A DNA stretch of 64,000 nt from NCBI GenBank assembly GCA_018266215.1, contig JAFEAV010000018.1, positions 30,518 to 94,517 of the forward strand. Direction: 5' to 3'. Of the stretch, positions 17,060 to 25,896 are shown piece after piece. The position numbers were made by a program, and so were the translations under genes. Within the stretch, counting starts at the first letter, position 1. Each line of letters starts with the position of its first letter. The notes beneath the pieces were generated by a model. It searched no databases, was not told where the DNA came from, and was given only the letters and a program-made list of their open reading frames with translations. Origin of the DNA: Cyanobacteria bacterium SZAS LIN-3 (lineage in GTDB: Bacteria; Cyanobacteriota; Vampirovibrionia; Obscuribacterales; Obscuribacteraceae).

Positions 17060-18694
17060 TTAGCCTTCGACAAATCTCTGGGTGCCGTCGACCTTCTTGA
17101 CCGAAGGTGTGCGAATAGAGGTCACCATGCCCAGGGCAAAGCCTGAGATCAGCCCACCGAGATGAGCAAAGGCGGCGATATGTTTATCAAACTGGTCGAG
17201 CACCACCTGCGACAGCGCAATCGCCAGCATGAAATACAAATAGCGCTTGCGCAGGTCCGCCGGCAAGACGTCCTTGAGTTTATAGATGCCGGCACCGACA
17301 GCGCCAAAGATGGCCAGGATGGCGCCGGAAGCGCCGACGGCTATGAGCCCCGGACTGAGCAGGAGGTGGGCGATGCCGCTGAGAATGCCGCCGACAAAAT
17401 AAATAGCCAGGAAGCGCACCGAACCAAATACATTTTCAGCTATGCGGCCGAAAAATTGCAGGCCAAGCAAATTGACGCAGATGTGGATGATGCCGCCATG
17501 TAGAAACAAATAAGTAACCAGGCGCCAGTACTGGTTTTTGGTCAGCGTATCATCGGTTAGCGCGCCAAAGGTAAACATGTCGTAGGAGAAACGCGCACCA
17601 AAGGGCTGGAAATATTTATTCGACAGGAGAAAGGCGATTATGGTGGCGGCGATTAATCCATTTACAAGGATGGAGCTGCGTCTGGGCGACAGTATCTCCT
17701 GGATGAAAGCGCCGCGGGTAAAGAGTTTCCAGATGTCGTCGACTTCTTTGCGGCACTGATCGATACTGAACTCATCGGCGGGCACCACTTCGTCGAGTTT
17801 GGCGATGGCTGTTTCCAGTCGCTTGCGCAGAAGCGGCACGTCGGTCAGATCCATGGCCTGATTGAAGCTTTCGCGGGCCTGGGCAAGCTCGCCTTCCTTG
17901 GCCAGACAGCGGCCAAACCAGTAGAGCGAGAGCGAGTACGGCAGGTCTTTATTCGTTTCACCAATGATGTTCAACAGTTTGGCTACCGGTCCGCGCGCAC
18001 CACATAGAGCAAAGAAAGGCAGGAGCGAAAGCGCAAGACTATCGAGGGGATTGATCGACTCTTCAAATTTTGCCTGCTTCAAACATTCGGCCGACTTAGC
18101 GTACTGACCCAGCTCTATGTAAGCGCGTGAGGCCATAAAATACAGGGCCGGCGATACTTTGTGAGCGCCGAATCTGAGCTTTTCAAACTCGTCCACCACA
18201 CCCTGCCAGTGCCACAAAAGTGCCTGGCCGTAAAGGCGATACTGCACCGGTACATCTTTGAGTTGCTTGGGCAGGCTGGGATAATTTTGCCAGCGCTCAA
18301 GGATCTGGTCACCCATTGCTTTTTTGTCCGAAGCATAAGCAACATAGGCTTCGGTCATGTCGCGCCAGAATTTACCGGGGGCGCCCCAGAAGAGATAGGG
18401 CAGGAGGCGGCCGTAGCGCAGCATGGCGACGGTATTCATACTCGTCATCGCCCGGCGGGACTGGCGGAAGACGTACCAGGCGGGGATGTGGAAAATGATA
18501 AAGAGAAACCAGCCGAGGCCCTGGCCTATAAGTGGTTGTTTGAGCAGCGTACCGCCTACCACCACCGCCAGTGTCACCAGCGACTGACCCAGCATCAGGT
18601 AGCCCCATCGAATAGGCTGCATCATGCGCACCGCAACGGAGATCACAACAAGCAAGAGCAGGATGAAGAGACTGAAATTATTTGGGTCGGTCAT
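17060..18694 (-). CDS. Rhomboid intramembrane serine protease with TPR-like N-terminal half
   Basis: A 544-residue protein. The last 200 residues are a rhomboid domain: HGGIIHICVNLLGL, the catalytic serine in GASGAILAIFG (about S456) and the histidine in AFAHLGGLISGFALG (about H511) give the Ser-His dyad within membrane helices. The first 55 residues hold two membrane helices, and residues 100-310 are a soluble helical region with TPR-like repeats (YFMASRAYIELGQYAKSAEC). Rhomboids cut transmembrane substrates; the helical part may recruit them. Its ATG overlaps the nanE stop by four bases (ATGA). Confidence 0.9.
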   Translation of the reverse strand: MTDPNNFSLFILLLLVVISVAVRMMQPIRWGYLMLGQSLVTLAVVVGGTLLKQPLIGQGLGWFLFIIFHIPAWYVFRQSRRAMTSMNTVAMLRYGRLLPYLFWGAPGKFWRDMTEAYVAYASDKKAMGDQILERWQNYPSLPKQLKDVPVQYRLYGQALLWHWQGVVDEFEKLRFGAHKVSPALYFMASRAYIELGQYAKSAECLKQAKFEESINPLDSLALSLLPFFALCGARGPVAKLLNIIGETNKDLPYSLSLYWFGRCLAKEGELAQARESFNQAMDLTDVPLLRKRLETAIAKLDEVVPADEFSIDQCRKEVDDIWKLFTRGAFIQEILSPRRSSILVNGLIAATIIAFLLSNKYFQPFGARFSYDMFTFGALTDDTLTKNQYWRLVTYLFLHGGIIHICVNLLGLQFFGRIAENVFGSVRFLAIYFVGGILSGIAHLLLSPGLIAVGASGAILAIFGAVGAGIYKLKDVLPADLRKRYLYFMLAIALSQVVLDQFDKHIAAFAHLGGLISGFALGMVTSIRTPSVKKVDGTQRFVEG

Positions 18695-19467
18695 CTGTTA
18701 ACCGGCTGGAATGCTGTGCGTCGCACGCGTCTCGATGGTATGGCTTTGACGAATCGCTCGGTTATGAGCTGCGGCCGGGTGATGGCGCTGCCCACTACAA
18801 CGGCATGGGCGCCAAGCTCAAAGGCCCGGGTCAACTCTTCCGGATGCCAGACGCGGCCTTCCAGAATGATCGGTCCTTTTATATGAGCAATAAATTCTTT
18901 CAGGAGATCCAGACCGGGCCCGGCTTCCTTGGGCAGGGCAGTCTCGGCGGTGTATCCATACAAAGTGGTGGAGATAATATCGGCTCCCGCCTCATGAGCG
19001 GCCAGCCCTTCGCCGAAGGTGGCGCAGTCGGCCCAGACCGCTTTGTTCAGTTCACTGTGGATGCGCTCGATAGTTTCCTTGAGGGTCATACCATCGCTGC
19101 GCTTGCGCCCTGTGGCATCAAGGGCGATGATATCGGCACCGGCTTCGGCCAGACTTTTTGCGTCGGCAAAACTGGCGGTGATGTAGACCGAGGTCAGCTT
19201 CTCCTCGGGTGAAATTTCACTTTTGGTCAGTCCCACTATCGGGACATTGCCTTCATAGATACTGTCCAGGCTGCGGCGCACGTGGGCGATGTTTTCCACA
19301 CCCTCCAGTCGCAGGCCCCGGGCACCACCATTGATGCCCGAGAGCGACAGGGCCAAAATATGATCCGGATGACAGAGCGGCTCGCCCTTGCTCGCCTGAC
19401 AGGAGACGATCATGGCACCGTCAATGGAGTCAATCACATCTTTTATTGAGTTGGCAGACGATGTCAT
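18691..19467 (-). CDS. nanE: Putative N-acetylmannosamine-6-phosphate 2-epimerase
   Basis: A 258-residue TIM-barrel enzyme of the NanE family, which converts ManNAc-6-P to GlcNAc-6-P. Recognisable stretches are IVSCQAS near the N-terminus, GARGLRLEGVENI, PIVGLTKSE, the barrel motif ADIIALDATGRKRSDG, GADIISTTLYGYT and AVVVGSAITRPQLIT. The N- and C-terminal ends are slightly extended compared with typical family members of about 230 residues. No sialic acid lyase, kinase or transporter is nearby, so the role may be amino-sugar salvage. It lies between an aldehyde dehydrogenase (16 bases upstream) and the rhomboid gene, with which it overlaps. Confidence 0.85.
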   Translation of the reverse strand: MTSSANSIKDVIDSIDGAMIVSCQASKGEPLCHPDHILALSLSGINGGARGLRLEGVENIAHVRRSLDSIYEGNVPIVGLTKSEISPEEKLTSVYITASFADAKSLAEAGADIIALDATGRKRSDGMTLKETIERIHSELNKAVWADCATFGEGLAAHEAGADIISTTLYGYTAETALPKEAGPGLDLLKEFIAHIKGPIILEGRVWHPEELTRAFELGAHAVVVGSAITRPQLITERFVKAIPSRRVRRTAFQPVNR

Positions 19468-19482
19468 TCTAAATTCGGGATT

Positions 19483-20928
19483 CTATACTTTGGGATCCAG
19501 GTTGAGACAGATAAACTTCGGCTGAGTCATCTCAGTCAAAGCGTAGCGCACGCCTTCCAGACCCAGTCCGGACTCCTTGCGGCCGCCGTAGGGCATATGG
19601 TCGGCGCGGAAGGTGGGAGCGTCGTTAACGATCACACCACCGGCGTCGATGCCGCGGGCAAGCTTGAAGGCAACATCTACGTTGGATGTAAACACACCGG
19701 CCTGCAGACCATAAACAGAATCGTTCATGGCGGCGATGGCATCATCCACGGTGTCGTATTTCATCACGGCCACGACCGGTCCGAATACTTCCTGGCAGAC
19801 AACCGACATCTTGGGCACGGTCTCGGTCAAGATGATGGGGGCGACGATATTCTTGCCCGAGCTCTTGCCGCCCGACTCAAGTTTAGCGCCGGCCTTAACG
19901 GCTTCATCCACCATGCTCAAGGTCTTATCGACCGAGCCCTGATCGATGAGCGGACCGACATCGGTGTCATCTTTGAGGGGATCGCCGACTTTGAGTGCTC
20001 CGACCAGCTCTTTGAAGCGGGCCATAAATTTGTCGTAGATTTTGTTCTGTACATATATACGTTGCACCGAAATGCAAACCTGACCGGCGTGGGCATAGCC
20101 GCCACGGCAGGAGGCTCTGGCGGCGGCTTCCAGGTCCGCGTCGTCGTGCACAACGATACCGGCATTGCCGCCCAGTTCAAGAATGACACGCACGCCGGGC
20201 CAGACTTCGCCGCGCAGGCGCCATCCGACTTCCTGGGAGCCGGTGAAGGTCAAAACGGCAATGCGCTTATCGCGCACCAGGGCATTGCCCTTGGTGCCGC
20301 GGCAGGGGGTAAGTATCAGCGCGCCGTCGGGCAGTCCGGCCTGTTTCATCAGCTCGGCTAGCTTGAAGCTGGAGACCGGCGTATTGGATGAGGGCTTGAG
20401 GACGACTGTGTTACCACCGGCGATGGCAGGGGCGAGTTTGTGAGCGACAAGATTGAGGGGGAAATTAAATGGTGTCACCGCCGCCACCACACCGACGGGC
20501 TCGCGCATGATGATGCCGACCCGGGACTCGTTGCCGGCCAGAGTGTCCATCTGCAGCTGCTCACCATCAAGGCGCAGGGCTTCGCGGGAGGCGATGGCAA
20601 AGGTATTGGCGGCGCGGCTGACTTCGATGCGGGCATCTTTAATAGGTTTGCCGCCTTCCAGGGCGATGGTCTGAGCCAGGTCCTCAAGATTGGCCTTGAT
20701 TAGCTCCGAAGTCTTGGCCAGGATTTCCGACCGCTTGTAGGCGGGCATGACCTTCATGACCTTTTCAAAAGTTTCCTTGGACAGCGCCAGGGCGGCATCG
20801 ATGGCCTTCTCATCGGCCTGGCCGACCGAGGCGACGATTTCGCCGGAATAGGGACTTTTTACATCGACAAACTCGGTTGTGGGGCAACCCTTTATCGATA
20901 GCGGATACTTGACAATCTCTTGCAACAT
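19483..20928 (-). CDS. Aldehyde dehydrogenase, NAD(P)-dependent
   Basis: A 481-residue member of the aldehyde dehydrogenase superfamily, oxidising an aldehyde to the acid with NAD(P). The catalytic cysteine is Cys285 in AGQVCISVQR and the general base is Glu251 in VILELGGNAG; their 34-residue spacing is as in characterised enzymes. FTGSQEVGW is the cofactor-loop motif. The sequence looks nearest to the lactaldehyde/GapN-like branch, but substrate cannot be read from it. I prefer the ATG at 20928; a TTG 54 bases upstream keeps the frame open but adds an unconserved tail. Confidence 0.9.
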   Translation of the reverse strand: MLQEIVKYPLSIKGCPTTEFVDVKSPYSGEIVASVGQADEKAIDAALALSKETFEKVMKVMPAYKRSEILAKTSELIKANLEDLAQTIALEGGKPIKDARIEVSRAANTFAIASREALRLDGEQLQMDTLAGNESRVGIIMREPVGVVAAVTPFNFPLNLVAHKLAPAIAGGNTVVLKPSSNTPVSSFKLAELMKQAGLPDGALILTPCRGTKGNALVRDKRIAVLTFTGSQEVGWRLRGEVWPGVRVILELGGNAGIVVHDDADLEAAARASCRGGYAHAGQVCISVQRIYVQNKIYDKFMARFKELVGALKVGDPLKDDTDVGPLIDQGSVDKTLSMVDEAVKAGAKLESGGKSSGKNIVAPIILTETVPKMSVVCQEVFGPVVAVMKYDTVDDAIAAMNDSVYGLQAGVFTSNVDVAFKLARGIDAGGVIVNDAPTFRADHMPYGGRKESGLGLEGVRYALTEMTQPKFICLNLDPKV

Positions 20929-21242
20929 TTTTTCGCTCGCGGCTAGATTAGACGGAATTAGTTTTAGCAACCTCGTTAACAACCCAGCGGATTGGCGTTT
21001 TCGGCCTTCGATTAAAAAGGATAAAAAGGCGATATCCGACAGGGCTGCCCAGGCCGAGACATAGCTCGGTTTGCCCGATTCGCCAAATTATATCTAATTT
21101 TCGGGCCAATAATTCGCCCCGCCCACGAGCGGCCCACGCAACAAATCGATATATTGTTTCTATGCGCTTAAGGGATGTTCAGACTTCTTGGCCGCACGTG
21201 GTTTTCAATGGTAGTATTGCCAGTCTGGAATGTCCCAAAGTG
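20929..21242. other. Divergent intergenic region between aldehyde dehydrogenase and M23 peptidase
   Basis: About 310 bases between oppositely oriented genes. I see no RNA gene or strong hairpin. The last 80 bases are open in the peptidase frame and could be its N-terminus if the ATG at 21162 is used. Confidence 0.4.
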
Positions 21243-22556
21243 ATGTCCCAATGGCGCCCCCAATATAGGCAAAACTCTTTGAATTTCACTTCTAAGAAAG
21301 TTAGTGCCCGCCTCAGTAGCCACAGTGCCGTACGGGCTCTGGTACTGATACCGGGGACGGTGATAGCTCTGACTCTGAGCTTAACCAGTGGAACAGGTTT
21401 TCAGGCTTTAGCGGCGGACGTAAATGTTGCCGGTCTGTCCCACGCTTCCACGTCGGTTTCAGCGGTTGAACAATCATCAGCGATAGAGTCCAAGAAACGT
21501 CTTTTACAACAAGAAAAACAAAAACTCGAGCGCGAAAAGCACGAGTATCACAAAAAAGCGGCTCAGCTGAAGAAGAAGGAAGACCAGGCCTACAAGGTGC
21601 TGCACGTCATCCAACAGCAGCTCAACGCCACCAACGGTCAGCTGACCGATACAAAGCATCAAGTCGATCATACGGCCCATAAAATTGAAGAAACCGCGGC
21701 CACACTAAATACGGTGCAGACCAAAGAACTTTCTTTAAAAGAATGTGCCTCCAAACGGCTGCGTGAAATATATGAAGGCAACCGCCTGAGCTTTGTGGAA
21801 ATGCTCTTCCAGGTAGATAATCTGCAGTCGCTGCTCGACCGCATGTACTACCAGGAGCGCGTCGCCGAGCAGGACAAAAAACTCATAGACGAACTGCGTC
21901 AGAGAGAAGCCCTGCTTGCCCATCACAAAGACGAACTGGGCCAGAAGAAAAATGTTCTGGCGGAAATGGTTTCGCAAATCGCTCAAAAAGCCATGGAAAT
22001 CGCCAAGGCCAAGAGCAGCCAGCAGGAAACCGCTGAAAAATTACGCAGCCAGCGCGCCTTCTACGAACAGGCTGAGCGTGAACTGGCTCAGGAATCGCGC
22101 CGCCTGGAAAACCAGATTTTCGTGATGGAAAGCGCCAACCACAAACGTGGCGGTCCCATCTCGGTCGGTTCCGGCTCGATGTGTATGCCGCTGCGCGCTC
22201 CCGTTACTTCACCATTTGGCTGGCGCAACCACCCGATCTTCGGCGTACGCAAATTCCACACCGGGGTCGATCTGGCCGGTCCTAACCGTTCGGCTATTCG
22301 CGCGGCGGACGGCGGCAACGTGCTCTTCACCGGCTATTACGGCGGCTACGGCAAAGTGGTCATTATCAGCCACGGCAACGGCATGGCTACGCTGTATGCG
22401 CACCTTTCGCGGGCCAACGTCAGCGTAGGCGACAACGTCACCAAGGGTGATATCATCGCCTACGAAGGTACAACTGGGTTCTCGACTGGACCGCACTTAC
22501 ACTTTGAAGTGCGCGTCAACGGCAAGCCCAATAATCCGCTTAATTACGTTCGCTAA
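21243..22556 (+). CDS. Coiled-coil M23 metallopeptidase (EnvC/LytM-type)
   Basis: A protein of about 437 residues with a membrane/signal segment (LVLIPGTVIALTLSLTSG, ending near ALAA), a long Lys/Glu/Gln-rich coiled coil of about 200 residues, and a C-terminal LytM domain. Zinc ligands are His339 and Asp343 in HTGVDLAG and the HLH at 418-420 in GPHLHFEV. This matches peptidoglycan endopeptidases or amidase activators of the EnvC/NlpD type. All expected zinc ligands are present, so it should be active. The start is uncertain: ATG 21243, ATG 21162 or TTG 21279 all keep the frame, and none has a clear ribosome site. Confidence 0.88.
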   Translation: MSQWRPQYRQNSLNFTSKKVSARLSSHSAVRALVLIPGTVIALTLSLTSGTGFQALAADVNVAGLSHASTSVSAVEQSSAIESKKRLLQQEKQKLEREKHEYHKKAAQLKKKEDQAYKVLHVIQQQLNATNGQLTDTKHQVDHTAHKIEETAATLNTVQTKELSLKECASKRLREIYEGNRLSFVEMLFQVDNLQSLLDRMYYQERVAEQDKKLIDELRQREALLAHHKDELGQKKNVLAEMVSQIAQKAMEIAKAKSSQQETAEKLRSQRAFYEQAERELAQESRRLENQIFVMESANHKRGGPISVGSGSMCMPLRAPVTSPFGWRNHPIFGVRKFHTGVDLAGPNRSAIRAADGGNVLFTGYYGGYGKVVIISHGNGMATLYAHLSRANVSVGDNVTKGDIIAYEGTTGFSTGPHLHFEVRVNGKPNNPLNYVR

Positions 22557-22571
22557 CCAACCTTCCATTCA

Positions 22572-22901
22572 TTACCAGAAAAAATGGTGGTGATGATGGT
22601 GATGGTGCTTATCAACGATTACGGTTTTTTGTTCAATAACCGGCGCACTCTCGGTTGTCGTCGTCCGTTGAACGGTTGTCGATGCTGATGGTGTCTCGAT
22701 TACGGCGGTACCACCAAATCCATCGCGTACCAGCACGGCGGAATCAGGTTGAGCAGTTGTCGTCGTTGTGGTCGTGGTCTGGGCGGTTGAAGGCTGTACA
22801 TACTCTCTGGTTACGACTCTGTCGTGATCGGCAAAAGCGGCATTAGTAGATACGAGCAATCCGCCGGCGATAAACATCGCTGCGAAAATTTTCTTGTTCA
22901 T
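22572..22901 (-). CDS. Small exported protein with Thr-rich core and C-terminal histidine tract
   Basis: A 109-residue protein with a strong ribosome site (GAGGAG) and signal peptide (KIFAAMFIAGGLLVSTNAAFA). The mature part is rich in Thr, Ser and Val, with an eight-Thr run near residue 43, and ends in HHHHHHHHFFW. Eight consecutive histidines after export suggest binding of Zn, Ni or Cu. It has no known domain. It is divergent from the small membrane protein at 23085 across a 183-base region with inverted repeats. Confidence 0.75.
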   Translation of the reverse strand: MNKKIFAAMFIAGGLLVSTNAAFADHDRVVTREYVQPSTAQTTTTTTTTAQPDSAVLVRDGFGGTAVIETPSASTTVQRTTTTESAPVIEQKTVIVDKHHHHHHHHFFW

Positions 22902-22988
22902 GATTTTTCTCCTCAGTCAGGCTGATACCTGAGTCGACGGGAGCAAGTGCCTATTGTTTCCGCAAAACCGGCTCCAGTTCTGCATTTC

Positions 22989-23008
22989 CTGTGGTGCCTA
23001 GACCACAG
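22989..23008. promoter_or_regulatory. Inverted repeat in divergent promoter region
   Basis: CTGTGGT and ACCACAG form a perfect 7-base inverted repeat around a 6-base centre, with a third ACCACAG copy at 23012-23018. It lies between the divergent genes at 22572-22901 and 23085-23363, where an operator would be expected. No regulator is identified. Confidence 0.35.
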
Positions 23009-23084
23009 ATAACCACAGGCGGAACCAAGATTGTTAGTCTGCGTCGTTGCAGAAGACTAGCAAAACTAAGTTTGGAGAAAACAG

Positions 23085-23363
23085 ATGACTACTATTGTAG
23101 AAAAAACAGATTCGGGAAATTCAGCTATGGGACTCGTCCTTGGCGTGCTACTGACAGTAGCTCTTGTGGTCGGCGGCGTGTATCTATATAACAACGGCTC
23201 GCTCTCCCACACCGATGTGCACACCACAAACGTTTTCCCAGCTACCACTGAACCTGCGCCCGCTCCGAGCATCAATATAACTACGCCCGCAGCTCCCGCA
23301 GCACCAGCAGCACCAGCAGCACCAGCCGCGCCCGCAGCTCCGGCAGCAGAACCCAATCAATAA
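23085..23363 (+). CDS. Small single-pass membrane protein with Ala-Pro repeat tail
   Basis: A 92-residue protein with GGAG upstream of its ATG. It has a short cytoplasmic N-terminus, one membrane helix (MGLVLGVLLTVALVVGGVYL), and an external tail ending in repeated A-A-P units. Such Ala-Pro tails are extended and often span the periplasm or cell wall. Function unknown. It converges with the K+ channel gene with a 31-base gap. Confidence 0.7.
   Translation: MTTIVEKTDSGNSAMGLVLGVLLTVALVVGGVYLYNNGSLSHTDVHTTNVFPATTEPAPAPSINITTPAAPAAPAAPAAPAAPAAPAAEPNQ
23286..23348 (+). repeat. GCA/CCA-rich tandem repeat encoding Ala-Ala-Pro units
   Basis: Short tandem units close to GCACCAGCA repeat across about 60 bases inside the gene at 23085, encoding A-A-P. 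Units are multiples of three, so length changes would keep the frame. Confidence 0.75.
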
Positions 23364-23394
23364 TCACCGCAAATAACTGACGCTATGCCCGGAT

Positions 23395-24588
23395 TTAGCG
23401 CAGATTCTGGCCCGGCGGCCAATCAAAGAGCGCCGTCGAGCCAGGGACATGGGCTTTATCCCTGGGCATAGAGCGGTGCGCTCCAGTATCATCATGCAGC
23501 TGATCGGCATCTATCATGCTGAGCGGCGGCAGGGAAATGAGCAGGAAATTTGCCAGAGCATAGAGCTCAGGATAATAGTGCTGGCGCAATTCGGTAAAGC
23601 GCCTGGCCGCCTGCATATAGTTGGGTGCGCCCAGGGCGTGGAAGACCTGTTCAAAAACGCGCGAGTCCTGGACATCATCCTGCTGCCTGGGATCGAGATT
23701 GAGATAGTTGGAAAACACTGCCAGAGCACGGCTGCCATTGTCATAGATAGAGCGCTTCAGTACGCGATTATTTTGCGAATCAAGAGCCAGTCCGATGGCG
23801 GCGGCATCGAGCACCGCTCCCAGTTGCACCAGCCATGAGGCCTTAGTGCTGCGCGAGCGGAAATAAAGCAAAAGCGGATAGGCTGAATGACTTTGATAAA
23901 CCTCGGTCAGCCAGCGTTCACAGAGTTCAAGCGTCCCGGAAGCGTTGTTTTCGCGGCGCAGGTTGTGATAGAGCACGGCGCCATTGGCACTGTGCTCGTG
24001 GCGCGATGAGATGATTTGAGAGTTGACCTCACGCACATGGAAGTGAGATTGAATGGCGAACAAAAAAGAGACTGTGATGGCCAACAAGACTATGCCGGAC
24101 ACAGCTCCGCAGATGACGGTGAAGCGCGCCAGGCCGGTGCTGGCGATCATGTCGCCGTAGCCGATCGTAAAAACTGAAGTGGCTGCAAAATAAAGAGCTT
24201 CTTCAAAATTATCCAGGGGCGGCCGGATCTGACTGCGCTCGGCCCAGAGTATAAGGCCATAGCCGAAGGTCATGAGACCCAACCAGCAGCAAATCAGAGC
24301 CATCATGGCGGCGGGGGCAAACATGGTCAGATTGCTCTGGATGAGAACACTGTCCGGACGGGCCTTAACCAGGGCGCGGATAGGTTGCCAGAGCATTTTG
24401 GAAATGAAACGCGGCGAAAGGCGAGTGCCCTTGGGCGTATAGTGCGGCACGATGATCGATTGGAAGACATCGGAAAAGACCAGCACAATCAGTACCAGCC
24501 CGCAAAGAGCTATTGCAAAATCGTCAGGACGAAGCACAGGCGGATATTCCCTCTGTTGACAAGTGGATAATAGCAGTGCCGCGCTCAC
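23395..24588 (-). CDS. Two-pore-helix potassium channel family protein
   Basis: A protein of up to 397 residues with membrane helices near residues 27-47 and 95-115, a pore loop holding the selectivity motif TIGYGD (cf. TVGYGD of K+ channels), and a following helix (VSGIVLLAITVSFLFAIQ). The C-terminal 210 residues are soluble and helical and do not look like an RCK domain. It should pass K+ across the cytoplasmic membrane. The start is uncertain: a GTG at 24588 opens the frame, while a GTG at 24537 follows AGAGGG and may be the true start. Confidence 0.82.
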   Translation of the reverse strand: MSAALLLSTCQQREYPPVLRPDDFAIALCGLVLIVLVFSDVFQSIIVPHYTPKGTRLSPRFISKMLWQPIRALVKARPDSVLIQSNLTMFAPAAMMALICCWLGLMTFGYGLILWAERSQIRPPLDNFEEALYFAATSVFTIGYGDMIASTGLARFTVICGAVSGIVLLAITVSFLFAIQSHFHVREVNSQIISSRHEHSANGAVLYHNLRRENNASGTLELCERWLTEVYQSHSAYPLLLYFRSRSTKASWLVQLGAVLDAAAIGLALDSQNNRVLKRSIYDNGSRALAVFSNYLNLDPRQQDDVQDSRVFEQVFHALGAPNYMQAARRFTELRQHYYPELYALANFLLISLPPLSMIDADQLHDDTGAHRSMPRDKAHVPGSTALFDWPPGQNLR

Positions 24589-24685
24589 TATTCAACTGAA
24601 CTCTTCTACATATGAAAATTGTTTGCTATGGTTAAACGGTTCCAATCTTCAAGCAACCGCAATCAACCCCCAAGAAGGCCGTCCC

Positions 24686-25162
24686 ATGACCGAAGACATA
24701 AAAATTAGACGAGCCCGCGGCAGCGACGCCCAGTGCGTACTGGACATGATTGTCGAACATGCCGCCTTCGAGGGCGGTGAAAAATTCGATCCCCGGGGCA
24801 AGCTGGAGAAGCTCAGAAGCACCCTTGAAGAACAAACGCACTATGAATGTCTGATTGTGGAAGTCAAAGGCAAAATTGAAGGCTACTGCACCTTCATGTC
24901 CCATTTCGACAGCTGGCATCAGAACAAGTTTCTCTTTGTCGATGGCCTGTGGCTCAATGAAGCAGTCAGAGGGCTATCCATCGGCACCAGCATCTTCGAC
25001 AGGTTGCACCAGCGCGCAGCCGAGTTGGATTGCGACAGCATTCAAGTAATGACACCGAGCACCAATGATAGTGGCATAAGGTTTTATAAAAAACTTGGCG
25101 CCAGCGAAGCAAACAAAGCGTACTTCACCCTGCCGACAAAGACAAAACAGGACTGGCGCTGA
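24686..25162 (+). CDS. GNAT-family N-acetyltransferase
   Basis: A 158-residue acetyltransferase of the GNAT fold. Visible elements are the N-terminal IKIRRARGSDAQCVLDMI, the central strands around YCTFMSHF and FVDGLWLNEAVRGLSIGTSI (acetyl-CoA binding region) and the C-terminal GIRFYKKLGA typical of the family. The overall look is that of spermidine/diamine-type acetyltransferases. The substrate is not certain. The ATG at 24686 has AAGAAGG upstream. Confidence 0.85.
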   Translation: MTEDIKIRRARGSDAQCVLDMIVEHAAFEGGEKFDPRGKLEKLRSTLEEQTHYECLIVEVKGKIEGYCTFMSHFDSWHQNKFLFVDGLWLNEAVRGLSIGTSIFDRLHQRAAELDCDSIQVMTPSTNDSGIRFYKKLGASEANKAYFTLPTKTKQDWR

Positions 25163-25164
25163 AT

Positions 25165-25758
25165 CTAATTAAACGGATTGAGATGCGCGTACCCAGGATT
25201 TTGCACACAGAATAATTGCAAATACTGGAAGGCGACGATCACGAGTGCGTGGGAAATTTTCCCACTCGATATCAGGGCCGGGATTTCTTTGATCGGCACA
25301 AGCTTGATGGCGATTTCTTCCGTGCTGTCAAAATTGGGCACTTGAATGTGCGTGGCGTTTACCGATAAGTAAGTGTCGCAAATATTTGGTTGCAGAGCCG
25401 GGTTCGGATGGTTGCATCCAAGGAAATGCAATTCCTGGCCTTTGTATCCGGTCTCCTCCAGGAGCTCACGCTCGGCGGCGATATTGGATCCACCGTCTTC
25501 GGGATCAACCATGCCGCCGGGGATTTCCAGAGTGATACCACCGATGCCGTGGCGAAACTGCTCAATCAAAACGACCTTGCCGTCTGGGGTTATCGGTATG
25601 ACATTGACCCAGTTTGATGGTCGGACAATATAAAAATGATGTTTGTCGTCTTCGGGTGAGCGACTGGAAAGATTTCTATGGACTGAAAAAACGCGACAAT
25701 CAGCGACCAAATCAGTGGAGTGGGTGACCCAGTGTCGCACGGGAAATTCTTTATTCAT
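25165..25758 (-). CDS. Nudix hydrolase, ADP-ribose pyrophosphatase-like
   Basis: A 197-residue Nudix enzyme. The Nudix box runs from GGMVDPEDGG to RELLEETGYKG and keeps the G-x5-E-x7-REUxEExGU pattern that binds the metal ions. The upstream QFRHGIGGITLEIPGG stretch is typical of ADP-ribose/ADP-sugar pyrophosphatases (NudF group), which hydrolyse ADP-ribose to AMP and ribose-5-phosphate. There is little ribosome site; a -10 box only 6 bases upstream suggests a leaderless mRNA. It converges with the GNAT gene with a 2-base gap. Confidence 0.9.
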   Translation of the reverse strand: MNKEFPVRHWVTHSTDLVADCRVFSVHRNLSSRSPEDDKHHFYIVRPSNWVNVIPITPDGKVVLIEQFRHGIGGITLEIPGGMVDPEDGGSNIAAERELLEETGYKGQELHFLGCNHPNPALQPNICDTYLSVNATHIQVPNFDSTEEIAIKLVPIKEIPALISSGKISHALVIVAFQYLQLFCVQNPGYAHLNPFN

Positions 25759-25764
25759 AAGCCG

Positions 25765-25770
25765 ATTATA
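25765..25770 (-). promoter_or_regulatory. Candidate -10 box for a leaderless Nudix transcript
   Basis: On the minus strand TATAAT ends 6 bases before the ATG at 25758, so transcription would begin at or next to the start codon. A weak -35 (TGGCAA) lies about 18 bases upstream. The start codon lacks a good Shine-Dalgarno sequence, which agrees with a leaderless message. Confidence 0.4.
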
Positions 25771-25811
25771 GTGGAAAGTAGCGTGGTGTTGCCACTTTTG
25801 AACAAAAGAAA

Positions 25812-25843
25812 ATACCCGCCGGTGGTTAAAACCGAGCGGGTAT
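25812..25843 (-). terminator. Rho-independent terminator of the 85-residue gene
   Basis: ATACCCGC (25812-25819) and GCGGGTAT (25836-25843) are a perfect 8-base stem, extended inside by CGGT/ACCG pairing with one bulge and a 7-base loop. On the minus strand it is followed by a T-rich tail. It lies 74 bases downstream of the stop at 25917. Confidence 0.75.
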
Positions 25844-25862
25844 CAAACCTTGGATATGGAGC

Positions 25863-25896
25863 TTTAAATATCAACCTTTGGGTGTCGATATTTAAA
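25863..25896. repeat. 10-base inverted repeat TTTAAATATC/GATATTTAAA
   Basis: TTTAAATATC at 25863-25872 is matched by GATATTTAAA at 25887-25896, with another direct copy of TTTAAATATC at 25891-25900. It is transcribed downstream of the 85-residue gene and before its terminator, and could form an RNA hairpin. Confidence 0.6.

Noticed and set aside
23286..23348. Short tandem repeats considered as a CRISPR array
   Set aside because: Units are about 9 bases with no spacers and lie inside a coding frame as Ala-Ala-Pro codons.
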